This document shows positions 1 through 7,380 of a DNA stretch of 64,000 nucleotides, in pieces. The DNA is from Shewanella sp. 1CM18E (GTDB lineage: Bacteria; Pseudomonadota; Gammaproteobacteria; Enterobacterales; Shewanellaceae), in assembly GCF_023161665.1 (NCBI RefSeq), contig NZ_JALNTW010000001.1, forward strand, positions 65,454-129,453, read 5' to 3'. The translations under genes and the position numbers were made by a program. The notes below the pieces were generated by a model. It had not been told where the DNA came from and made no database searches. It saw only the letters and a list, made by a program, of their open reading frames with translations. Position 1 is the first letter of the stretch. Every line of letters begins with the position of its first letter.

Positions 1-907
1 GTCTGTCGTGGCCTGGTCTATCAGTTACATAAGTAATTTGTTCTTTGTACTGAGTTTCTTTTGGTACTAAAGAATCCAAAATAGAACAAATGGTTTGAAC
101 GACTTCTAAGTTCTGCTTTTCGTTATGACCACCAATGTTGTAGGTTGCACCTACAACACCTTCTGTAACGACTTTATAAAGTGCTCTAGCGTGATCTTCA
201 ACATATAGCCAATCCCGAATCTGGTCGCCTTTACCATAAATAGGTAATTGCTTTCCTTCTAATGCATTTAAAATCACCAGTGGGATCAGCTTTTCAGGGA
301 AGTGGTATGGTCCATAATTATTAGAACAGTTTGTTACTATCGTCGGTAAGCCATAGGTTCTTAACCAAGCGCGAACAAGGTGGTCTGAACTAGCCTTAGA
401 AGCAGAGTATGGGCTTGATGGTTCATAGGATGTCGTTTCTGTAAATAATGGTAATTCTTCTACACTTTCGACTTCATCAGGGTGCGGTAAATCGCCATAA
501 ACTTCATCGGTTGATATGTGATGGAAACGAAATTCTTGCTTAGCATCTACAGATAATGTGTTCCAATACGACCTTGTCGCTTCAAGAAGCGTATAGGTGC
601 CGACGATATTTGTTTGGATGAAATCGGCAGGGCCAGTGATTGAGCGATCAACGTGTGACTCTGCAGCTAAATGCATAACGGCATCAGGCTTGCATTGTGC
701 GAAAACTCGGTCTAATTCGGCGCGGTCACAAATATCAACTTGTTCGAACACATACCGTTCATTTGGCTCGATGCTTGCTAAGGATTCTAGGTTACCAGCG
801 TAAGTTAATTTATCGACATTGATAACACTATCTTGTGTATTATTGATGATATGACGCACGACTGCCGAGCCGATAAATCCTGCTCCACCTGTGACTAAGA
901 TTTTCAT
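1..907 (-). CDS. rmlB: dTDP-glucose 4,6-dehydratase, C-terminus cut by window edge
   Basis: It converts dTDP-glucose to dTDP-4-keto-6-deoxyglucose, the second step of dTDP-L-rhamnose and related sugar synthesis in the cytoplasm. The ATG is at 905-907 and about 302 codons are visible, where the family usually has about 355. The N-terminus carries the Rossmann motif TGGAGFIG at residues 6-13. Further on are the STDEVYG motif and a YSASK catalytic Tyr-x3-Lys, all typical of extended short-chain dehydrogenases of the RmlB type. It lies downstream of wzz in the same orientation, with a 286-base gap, and opens the sugar-nucleotide part of a polysaccharide locus continuing off the left edge. The family call is firm; the end is not seen. 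Confidence 0.95.
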   Translation of the reverse strand, partial: MKILVTGGAGFIGSAVVRHIINNTQDSVINVDKLTYAGNLESLASIEPNERYVFEQVDICDRAELDRVFAQCKPDAVMHLAAESHVDRSITGPADFIQTNIVGTYTLLEATRSYWNTLSVDAKQEFRFHHISTDEVYGDLPHPDEVESVEELPLFTETTSYEPSSPYSASKASSDHLVRAWLRTYGLPTIVTNCSNNYGPYHFPEKLIPLVILNALEGKQLPIYGKGDQIRDWLYVEDHARALYKVVTEGVVGATYNIGGHNEKQNLEVVQTICSILDSLVPKETQYKEQITYVTDRPGHDR

Positions 908-1145
908 ATTTATGTTTCCAAGATGTATTACTTGTCTAAAAACAAGTTCAATTTAGCATTGTGAATTGAATAATCACACTTTCTAATCCCAGCCTTTATA
1001 ACCAAGCTGAGAACCATTAATCCACTTTATAGACAGCGGATTTTATTTCTAAATAAGCGCTGTCCCTTATGAAGCTTTACAGGCTATTTCTAGTTCCAAT
1101 TACCTAAAAACAGTCCGGATATAAGCAGATCTAGACTCTAAGCTC

Positions 1146-1211
1146 TAGGTTTTAGGTTTTAGGTTTTAGGTTTTAGGTTTTAGGTTTTAGGTTTTAGGTT
1201 TTAGGTTTTAG
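1146..1211. repeat. Tandem heptamer array, about nine copies of TAGGTTT
   Basis: Nine perfect head-to-tail copies of the 7-mer TAGGTTT run from 1146 to 1208, followed by a partial copy. On the minus strand the array reads AAACCTA. The 3' end of wzz runs into it, so the last wzz codons (Lys-Pro-Lys-Thr-stop, stop at 1194-1196) are made of repeat units. Because 7 is not a multiple of 3, the stop falls at a fixed distance inside the array whatever the copy number, as long as about three units remain. Confidence 0.95.
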
Positions 1212-2186
1212 AGAATCTTTTCTCAAAAAATGCCTTATTAAAACAATCATTACAGCTAACATACCGCCTAACATTGTACCCAGTACACATATTAGCGCTC
1301 TTTTAGGGCCTGCTTTTTCTTCTGGAGCTAATGCAGGATCGATTGTTTTAAATACGTATTCATCACGTACTTCAGCAAACATAATCGTTTTAGCTTGCTC
1401 TTCGATAAGTTTATAAAGAATTGAACGAATGTCAGCTACGTTTGTGAGCGCAATCTGTTTATTTAAAAACTCACTACTTCGAATCGCTTCAGCAACGTCA
1501 CGCTCTTTCATTACTTTATTAATGTCTTGAATTAACCAATCTACCCATTGTTTCGCAACTGATGGTGACAAATGCTCAACAGATATCGTTACCATTCCAG
1601 TATCTTTTGCCGAGTTTACTGAAATAATTTTGCTAAATTCTTTATATGCTTCTTGCATAGAAGGCTCAGCCTTAAATGGTGCTTTAACTTCGCGCACCCA
1701 TACTTTATTTTGGGCGTCATATAATTCAGCATTGTAAGCAAGCATATCAGTAGACATGTCCCACTTCTCCGCAGCCATTAAGTCAGGCAAGATATTATGA
1801 GACTTAATAAAATCACTCGCGAATTGACGTGACTTTATCACCTCAATTGCCATCTGGGTTTTATCAACACCGCCACCTGCACCTAAGTTAATGCCCGCCA
1901 TACTGGCTAACCCACCAAACTGTCCTGCTAATGCGCTTAGTCCACCGCCTTGCTCGTCACTTGCAGGAGCTAATAATGCTTGAGACTTATAGGTATTAGG
2001 CTGTGCAAGTGCAAAAATAACAGAACCGATAGCAAAAACTGCTGTAACCGCAATAATCAACCATTTCCCTTGCCAGATGACTGAAAAGAGTTCGCGAAGA
2101 TCGATTTCGTCGTCTGCGGGATTATGAACGGAGTTCATATGAGGGAACTTAGCGTCAGTGTTTGTTTGTTGTATGTCTTTATTCAT
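1194..2186 (-). CDS. Wzz-type polysaccharide chain-length determinant
   Basis: This inner-membrane polysaccharide co-polymerase of 330 residues sets the chain length of Wzy-dependent O-antigen or capsule. It has the classic two-helix layout: a first membrane segment at about residues 41-60, a large periplasmic alpha/coiled region, and a second segment at about 297-317 preceded by a Pro-containing stretch (APEEKAGPKR). There is no C-terminal tyrosine-kinase domain, so it is Wzz rather than Wzc. The last residues KPKT and the stop codon come from the heptamer array. The ATG lies just downstream of a second, degenerate array that overlaps its Shine-Dalgarno region (AGGACC on the minus strand). 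The gene sits between the four-helix-bundle gene and rmlB. Confidence 0.9.
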   Translation of the reverse strand: MNKDIQQTNTDAKFPHMNSVHNPADDEIDLRELFSVIWQGKWLIIAVTAVFAIGSVIFALAQPNTYKSQALLAPASDEQGGGLSALAGQFGGLASMAGINLGAGGGVDKTQMAIEVIKSRQFASDFIKSHNILPDLMAAEKWDMSTDMLAYNAELYDAQNKVWVREVKAPFKAEPSMQEAYKEFSKIISVNSAKDTGMVTISVEHLSPSVAKQWVDWLIQDINKVMKERDVAEAIRSSEFLNKQIALTNVADIRSILYKLIEEQAKTIMFAEVRDEYVFKTIDPALAPEEKAGPKRALICVLGTMLGGMLAVMIVLIRHFLRKDSLKPKT

Positions 2187-2196
2187 TATATAAAGG

Positions 2197-2224
2197 TCCT
2201 AGGCCCTAGGTTCTAGGTGCAGGT
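2197..2224. repeat. Degenerate heptamer array (NNCTAGG) upstream of wzz
   Basis: Three clean 7-base units TCCTAGG, CCCTAGG and TTCTAGG at 2197-2217 are followed by a decayed unit (TGCAGG). They have the same period and TAGG core as the array at 1146-1211. A single perfect TAGGTTT also occurs at 2251-2257, inside the last codons of the four-helix-bundle gene. On the minus strand the array overlaps the wzz ribosome-binding region. Confidence 0.8.
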
Positions 2225-2242
2225 TCCGCTTGTAATTTTAAA

Positions 2243-2638
2243 TTAGATGTTAGGTTTGATATTGTATTCAGCTGCTGATTCTCTAACGCAGCCTTTTCTA
2301 ATCTTTATCAAAGCACCTAGCATTGCTGAAATTTCTCTAGCTTCCTTGATTAGCTTGAAACCATTTTGCTTTTCAATTACGCCTATTTCTATTGCGATGT
2401 AAATTTGAGTGGCAAGTTCACCTGAAGAGCCTTTAGCAAAATAAAGAAATCTTGCCGACTCGGCTTTAGATTCTCTTTCTTCACCCTCTGCAATATTTGA
2501 GGCAATGGAAACTGCAGCTCGCGTCATTTGGTCTTTTAATCCAAAATCGCGACATGTCTCCAATTCTGTATAGATGTCACAAGCTAAACGACAAGCTCGC
2601 TTCCAGACATCTAAGTTTTGAAATGCAAATAAATTCAC
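2243..2638 (-). CDS. Four-helix-bundle protein, S23/IVP (Avd-like) family
   Basis: The predicted protein of 131 residues is a small helical member of the S23 ribosomal intervening-sequence protein family, recognised from the N-terminal pattern FxFQNLDVWKRA, the central SIASNIAEG and the following ARFLYFAKGSSGE. The family is structurally related to Avd of diversity-generating retroelements, but the function of free-standing members is not established. I chose the GTG at 2636-2638 because AAGGA lies 9 bases upstream and the family normally starts close to that FxFxxLxVW motif; an in-frame ATG at 2669-2671 would add 11 residues but lacks a good Shine-Dalgarno. It interrupts the polysaccharide operon between the export gene and wzz. 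No reverse transcriptase or template repeat is visible here. Confidence 0.82.
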   Translation of the reverse strand: MNLFAFQNLDVWKRACRLACDIYTELETCRDFGLKDQMTRAAVSIASNIAEGEERESKAESARFLYFAKGSSGELATQIYIAIEIGVIEKQNGFKLIKEAREISAMLGALIKIRKGCVRESAAEYNIKPNI

Positions 2639-2707
2639 TGAATGCCATCCTTGGCTAGTTGAGCCTAACATTCATAAGCTAGGCTCTGTTCGGTCTCAAA
2701 CTTTTAT

Positions 2708-5449
2708 TTAAAGATTTGCGACTGTGGCGAATGCAACTGCTGTGTTGTAGATGATGCTTGTTACTTGCGTCCAAAGCGTTAGGTTATCTTTGTACTCTGT
2801 ATCAAGCGGCACAATGATTGTATCACCTGGTTGTAAGCTGGTTTCGCTACTGAACCAAACTGAACGACTTGGCAGCATCACTGAACCATCTGCTTTGATA
2901 ACATAAGTTCTATCATCATCAGCTCGTTCTCTAGCACCACCAGACATTGCTAAGTATTGGTCAACAGTTTGGCCTTCTTTGAACCTATGAGTTGCCGCAT
3001 GCTGAACTTCACCCATTACAGCAATGGTTTGCTTAGTCGATGGAATATATAGAACATCTTGATCTTCTAACTGCAGGTCTGCTTGCTTAATACCAACAGA
3101 TATCGCTGATAAATCGACAACTAAACGGCCAACTGCTTTGATTGTTTCAAGATCGGTAAGCATCATTTGTGCATCTGAGTAATTAACTACATTACCGTCT
3201 TTAGAAACACCGCGTGTTGCAATATCACGGCGCAGTTGATCTGCTAGCTTCTTGATTTCAAGCTGCTCTTGTTGACGCACAGACTCACGAACAAATACAG
3301 ATGATGGTAAATAAGCATACTCAGTAAATCCACCAGCACGTTGTAATACATCTGCTAGAGTCTCACCACGGCGGATGTTATATGTACCAGGGAATTTGAC
3401 TTCACCGCGAATTTCAACTGACTTGTTCTCTTGCCAGTCTGGTGTAGTCATCACGGTTAAAATATCGCGACCTTTAATGACGATGTTTTGTGTCTCGTCA
3501 CCATTTAATGCTGCTTCTAAGCCAATGTTAGTGTGCTTTATGGCTGAACCATCGACAGTTGTATATGTGCTTGTTAATTCTGCACGAGCTGTATACGCAC
3601 CCTCTTCTAGCCCGCCTGCAGCTACAACTAAATCTTTTATGCGAGCATTAACTGTTAACGGATAAATGCCGGGGTTATTCACTCGACCGTTAATAGCAAC
3701 CGCTTGAACACCAGCGCCGACTCTACCTTGGCTATTGAGCTTCATGATAATTGGGTAAAGCAGTTCACCTCGATTCATCACCCCACTTAACTCAATCAGC
3801 GCGCGATCTTCAAAAAGGTTTATCAACATTTTGTTGACTTCGCCCTTAACAGCCTTAGCTACAGGATCAGTATCTTGAACCTTACTATTAATTGCTACAC
3901 CACCTAACTCAGAACGTTCAGCAAATTTTTGCTGACTTAGTTGTGAGAATCCCGCTTCGAATAAATCATTACCGATTAACGAATTGCCAGCTAAAGATTG
4001 TACTTTCTCTACACGTTGCTTAACTAACTTGTTTAGCTCATAGCGGTTTTGCGTCAAATCGCTGAAATTAAAGAAAATCACTTTATCGCGAGCTTGAAGC
4101 GTTAAGTTTTGTGAAGCTTCTTTACTGTTAATCGCTTTTACTGGCGAGAACTGGTAAACCTGAATATCACCTTGCTTGTTTATTTCGCGTACAACAATCG
4201 CATATTCAAGATCAACTGACACATTTAAATCGCCCCAAATAGATGGAACAAGGTCGCTGATTTTTTGTCCTTGGTACCATTGATATTTACCTGGACGAAC
4301 CGCAGCACCAACCACTGTGATAGCATCTTCATATTGCGTTGTTGCGCTCTTAACTTGAATAACATCACCAGCAAGTGCTTTAGTCGCTCTGCCTGCTTTA
4401 GTTGTTAAGTCAACATTCAAAATAGACTTTAGGCTATTGTCGTTAAAACGCTCAACACTACTTTGTCTTGGGTACGCACCTGGCTTAATACCTGCTGCCA
4501 TTTCAATAACCTGAGCCATAGTTTCATTTTGCTTTAGCTCATAAATAGCAGGGCGGCGTACTTCACCCGTAACGCTAACTAAACCGCCTACTGAAGGAAT
4601 GAAAACCACATCGCCAGAGCGAAGGTTAATATCGCCGGATGCATCACCACGTAGCAGCAGATCATATAAATCCATGCTGCCTACAAGCTTTCCTTTACGC
4701 TTTACTTGAATATTACGCAGGGAGCCAATTTCATTAACGCCACCAGCAACGAACAGAGCTTGGGTAATGGTTGATAGGCTTGAAACTGTATAAGAGCCAG
4801 GTTTGTAGGCATCACCTGCAACAAAAATGCGAATTGAGCGTAATTCGCCCATTGTGATATTAGATTCAATACCAATCATTTGTTGGGTAATACGACTTGA
4901 TAACGTATCGCGCACTTCACTAAAGGTTAAACCCGCTACCGAAATTGGACCAAGTTCAGGGAATTGAATTACACCCTCGCGGTTAATAACAAGGTCGTAT
5001 TCTTTGTTATCTTTGCCGTAAAGCTGAACCTTAATATTGTCGCCAGGGCCTACTAAGTATTCACTAGGAACTGGAACATCAGAAACAGGGGCAAAAGTTG
5101 TTGGTTCGCCTTCGAATAAGTCATAACCAAAACGCTTTAGCTCATTTTTATTACTATCTTGCTCAAAATCTAATTCATTTTTGGCATTAACTGACTGGTC
5201 TACAACCTGAGTGGCTGGTGCACGCTGTTGCACAACCTCTGGGTTCTCAATCGGTGCTTGTTCTGATGAGCCACCTAGCATAGAAGGATCGATGCCATAT
5301 TGCTTAGCTAAGCGCTGTTGCTCCGATGCTGGAAGATTTTTAAATTGCTCAATCATTTGTGGGGAAGGCGCGATTGCGTTTGCCTGCCCTGACAATAAGA
5401 TCAGCGCCGACATACCAGCTATGATGAGTTTTTTAGTCTTGTTTAGCAC
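2708..5449 (-). CDS. Polysaccharide export protein with multiple SLBB domains (Wza-like)
   Basis: This periplasmic or outer-membrane export component has a signal peptide of about 25 residues (LIIAGMSALILLSGQANA), then a Poly_export domain at about 127-205 (SEYLVGPGDNIKVQLYG) and several successive SLBB-type beta-grasp repeats to the C-terminus, recognisable from recurring V-x-G-x-V/A-x-x-P-G-x-Y blocks. At 913 residues it is more than twice the length of E. coli Wza and lacks a lipobox cysteine, so it belongs to the long SLBB export group common in marine gammaproteobacteria. The start is a GTG at 5447-5449 with GGAG 9 bases upstream. It is the first gene after a long ops-containing leader. 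The exact substrate cannot be read. Confidence 0.88.
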   Translation of the reverse strand: MLNKTKKLIIAGMSALILLSGQANAIAPSPQMIEQFKNLPASEQQRLAKQYGIDPSMLGGSSEQAPIENPEVVQQRAPATQVVDQSVNAKNELDFEQDSNKNELKRFGYDLFEGEPTTFAPVSDVPVPSEYLVGPGDNIKVQLYGKDNKEYDLVINREGVIQFPELGPISVAGLTFSEVRDTLSSRITQQMIGIESNITMGELRSIRIFVAGDAYKPGSYTVSSLSTITQALFVAGGVNEIGSLRNIQVKRKGKLVGSMDLYDLLLRGDASGDINLRSGDVVFIPSVGGLVSVTGEVRRPAIYELKQNETMAQVIEMAAGIKPGAYPRQSSVERFNDNSLKSILNVDLTTKAGRATKALAGDVIQVKSATTQYEDAITVVGAAVRPGKYQWYQGQKISDLVPSIWGDLNVSVDLEYAIVVREINKQGDIQVYQFSPVKAINSKEASQNLTLQARDKVIFFNFSDLTQNRYELNKLVKQRVEKVQSLAGNSLIGNDLFEAGFSQLSQQKFAERSELGGVAINSKVQDTDPVAKAVKGEVNKMLINLFEDRALIELSGVMNRGELLYPIIMKLNSQGRVGAGVQAVAINGRVNNPGIYPLTVNARIKDLVVAAGGLEEGAYTARAELTSTYTTVDGSAIKHTNIGLEAALNGDETQNIVIKGRDILTVMTTPDWQENKSVEIRGEVKFPGTYNIRRGETLADVLQRAGGFTEYAYLPSSVFVRESVRQQEQLEIKKLADQLRRDIATRGVSKDGNVVNYSDAQMMLTDLETIKAVGRLVVDLSAISVGIKQADLQLEDQDVLYIPSTKQTIAVMGEVQHAATHRFKEGQTVDQYLAMSGGARERADDDRTYVIKADGSVMLPSRSVWFSSETSLQPGDTIIVPLDTEYKDNLTLWTQVTSIIYNTAVAFATVANL

Positions 5450-5725
5450 CGGTGTTCTCCGAAAAAGGACTTAGAATAAAAAGGTAATATTGATTATTAA
5501 GATGTAGCTCTTAAATAATGCTTTAAAAATTGTTTTAGCACTAGATTAGGCTGCAACTGACAAAATAAGAGTATTATTGTCTATAACATTTTGTCCGTGA
5601 GACAAAGAAGTTAGCTAACCGCAGCAGTCTAGCCAACATTAAACGCACTAAAGTACAGGCCTCAAAAATGGCGTAACCCATTCTAATATTTCAACCTAAT
5701 CTGCATCAGGATACTTGCTTTTAGA

Positions 5726-5737
5726 CACGCTACCGCC
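5726..5737 (-). promoter_or_regulatory. ops element (RfaH recruitment site)
   Basis: The minus strand reads GGCGGTAGCGTG, identical to the ops core of E. coli RfaH-controlled operons as I know it. In the established mechanism RNA polymerase pauses here and RfaH binds the exposed non-template strand. An rfaH homologue lies about 700 bases upstream on the same strand, and the next gene is a polysaccharide exporter, exactly the expected partner. Confidence 0.9.
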
Positions 5738-6006
5738 CATGGATTACGGCTTCCAAAATGCCCGTCTGCAGTGCAGACACTCCCAAAAGAGTATTAATTT
5801 TTCATCAGATTAAGCCCATAAACTAAATGGCTTAATTCCAAATTCGCTTTCCAAGCTAAAAACACCCAACAAGCTTTCACAGATGGCTAAATCGCCAATA
5901 CGTGAGTAACCTGAGATTTAAAAGCGCTCATTTAACTTTGACTGGATAGCTTTTGCCGGGCGATTTTCACACAAAGCAATAACATCGCTAAATACTACCG
6001 CGCCGT

Positions 6007-6012
6007 ATTATA
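6007..6012 (-). promoter_or_regulatory. Possible -10 box for the polysaccharide operon
   Basis: A perfect TATAAT on the minus strand lies about 270 bases upstream of the ops element and about 560 upstream of the export gene. No good -35 hexamer lies 16-18 bases away (CTGCTT at spacing 17), so the call rests on the -10 box and context alone. Confidence 0.3.
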
Positions 6013-6433
6013 CATAAGAAGTTGTGCCTAAGCAGCAGTTCCTCCGCCTCAAGCACTATGACTGCTGAAAGTTTCTGCACTTCCTAGAACTTTTCAAACT
6101 ATACTGGTAGCCCAGATTAAAAATAAAGCCAGTAAAAAATGATTGTAAAAAAGGTGATTAATAAAGAAACCCTATATTACGCCTGAGGTTGCTCTCACTA
6201 ACAAGCCACTGTATACAAGGTAAATTAGCGCATAAAAATACAATCACTCTTTAATTATTAATGCATATTTTTTATATAAAATATTTCAAAAACTGATTGC
6301 CTATGGCAAATATCCTACACAGCTACCAAGTAATTTCTTACTCTATAACCTAAAGGTTTATATTGCGACCCAAAAAGATATCAAAGCCGCAAAGCAGTAA
6401 CAACAAAGCTACAACTCACAAGAATGGGACAAA

Positions 6434-6952
6434 CTAAATCAGCTTTATCGCGCTGCGTTCAACTGCGACTTTTTGCTGTTTGCCCATTAATTCAAACAAA
6501 ACAAAACAGCGCTTTTCACCATTTTGTTCACCAAATATTCCTTCAAGCTCTACAAATGGCCCTTCAGTAAAACGTACTTTGTCTCCAACTGTAAATTCCT
6601 GCTCTACAACTTTTTCTGGATTCTCAGAAGACTCTAGCGAAAGCATTTTATGTTCACGCATTTTGATCGCATGGATAACGCTATCGTCAATGGCAGTCAT
6701 TAGCTCTTTACAGCCGACAATTCTCACTACACCACGAGTATTATGGATTTTTGATACGCTAGTGATCAGGGGATCAAAGTAAGCAAAAAGATAACTAGGA
6801 AATAGGGATACACGCTTAACAACACTTTGCCCTTTAACCTTCTTTTCTTCAGGATAGGTGGGTAAATAGGTTTCAATGTGCTGAAGTGCCAGATTTTGCT
6901 GTGCTCGAGCTTCTCCTCGAGATTTACAATAAATCAAATACCATGCCTTCAT
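6434..6952 (-). CDS. rfaH: Transcription antiterminator RfaH (specialised NusG paralogue)
   Basis: RfaH binds RNA polymerase at ops sites, suppresses pausing and Rho termination, and couples ribosomes to long surface-polysaccharide operons. The 172-residue protein has an N-terminal NGN domain beginning MKAWYLIYCKSRGE and containing VSLFPSYLFAYFD, and a C-terminal KOW-type region with TVGDKVRFTEGPF. Length and motifs fit RfaH rather than general NusG. I start it at the ATG at 6950-6952; an upstream in-frame TTG at 7016-7018 would add 22 residues unlike the family. It lies alone upstream of the ops-containing leader and is probably the activator of that operon. Confidence 0.93.
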   Translation of the reverse strand: MKAWYLIYCKSRGEARAQQNLALQHIETYLPTYPEEKKVKGQSVVKRVSLFPSYLFAYFDPLITSVSKIHNTRGVVRIVGCKELMTAIDDSVIHAIKMREHKMLSLESSENPEKVVEQEFTVGDKVRFTEGPFVELEGIFGEQNGEKRCFVLFELMGKQQKVAVERSAIKLI

Positions 6953-7300
6953 GCCAATGCTTCTTCCTTCAGTTAATATAGGTTCGTGACGTCCTATCCA
7001 CGGCAGGCATATTAACAAACTCCACTTATTTATTAAAACTAGAATCGCGTCAAAATGCTGGCGATAACGTATTTCCTGTATGTATAAGTACGCATAACGT
7101 TCAACTGCTCACTAACCCACCAATTGCACGTTCAAAATTGACTTTATCGCCTCATAAAGGGTATATAAGGTAGGCTTTATCGCATTTGGCGCTATTTTTT
7201 GCGGCAGATCAGAAAAAACAGAATACAAGCCAACAATAAAACAGTTAAGCACGCTACAAATCCACAAAAGAATTTACATTCCTAGTCGATTGCATCGTGT

Positions 7301-7329
7301 TTGACCGAAATAATTTAAGAAAATAAATT
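7301..7329 (+). promoter_or_regulatory. Candidate sigma-70 promoter of the peptide symporter gene
   Basis: TTGACC (7301-7306) and TAAATT (7324-7329) are separated by 17 bases, placing the start point near 7336 and giving a leader of about 45 bases. The -35 matches consensus at five of six positions and the -10 at four. Confidence 0.4.
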
Positions 7330-7330
7330 T

Positions 7331-7354
7331 CTGCAACGAAAATTTCAGTTGCAG
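7331..7354 (+). promoter_or_regulatory. Inverted repeat at the predicted transcript start of the symporter gene
   Basis: CTGCAAC (7331-7337) and GTTGCAG (7348-7354) are perfect 7-base arms around a 10-base AT-rich spacer. The element sits immediately downstream of the candidate -10 box and about 25 bases before the ATG. It could be an operator or a 5' RNA stem; the sequence does not decide between them. Confidence 0.4.
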
Positions 7355-7380
7355 GCAATCACAAGTGAAGGTGGAAAAAC

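Larger units (their letters stand above)
5450..6433 (-). other. Long untranslated leader of the polysaccharide operon
   Basis: This stretch of 984 bases has no convincing gene. On the minus strand it holds a perfect ops element (5726-5737), a short hairpin just upstream of it (GTCTGCA/TGCAGAC, about 5764-5778) and a TATAAT box (6007-6012). It is AT-rich near rfaH. The natural reading is a leader RNA of roughly 550 bases between a promoter and the export gene, used for RfaH recruitment. Beyond 6030 I see nothing specific. Confidence 0.55.
6953..7380. other. Divergent intergenic region between rfaH and the peptide symporter
   Basis: These 428 bases carry no supported gene. On the plus strand there is a candidate sigma-70 promoter at 7301-7329 and an inverted repeat at 7331-7354 before the symporter gene. 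On the minus side TTGACG near 7046-7051 could be part of an rfaH promoter, but its -10 is weak. Confidence 0.4.

Noticed and set aside
1146-1211. Resemblance of the heptamer to plant-type telomere repeats
   Set aside because: The unit is TTTTAGG/TAGGTTT, not TTTAGGG, and it lies inside a bacterial operon next to wzz. It is a local tandem repeat, not a chromosome end.
2243-2671. Diversity-generating retroelement because of the Avd-like fold
   Set aside because: No reverse transcriptase, template or variable repeat is present in the window; the S23/IVP family alone does not indicate such an element.
3375-3665. Plus-strand open frames inside the export gene and many similar frames elsewhere
   Set aside because: They lie wholly within well-supported genes on the other strand and encode low-complexity or unconserved proteins without ribosome-binding sites.
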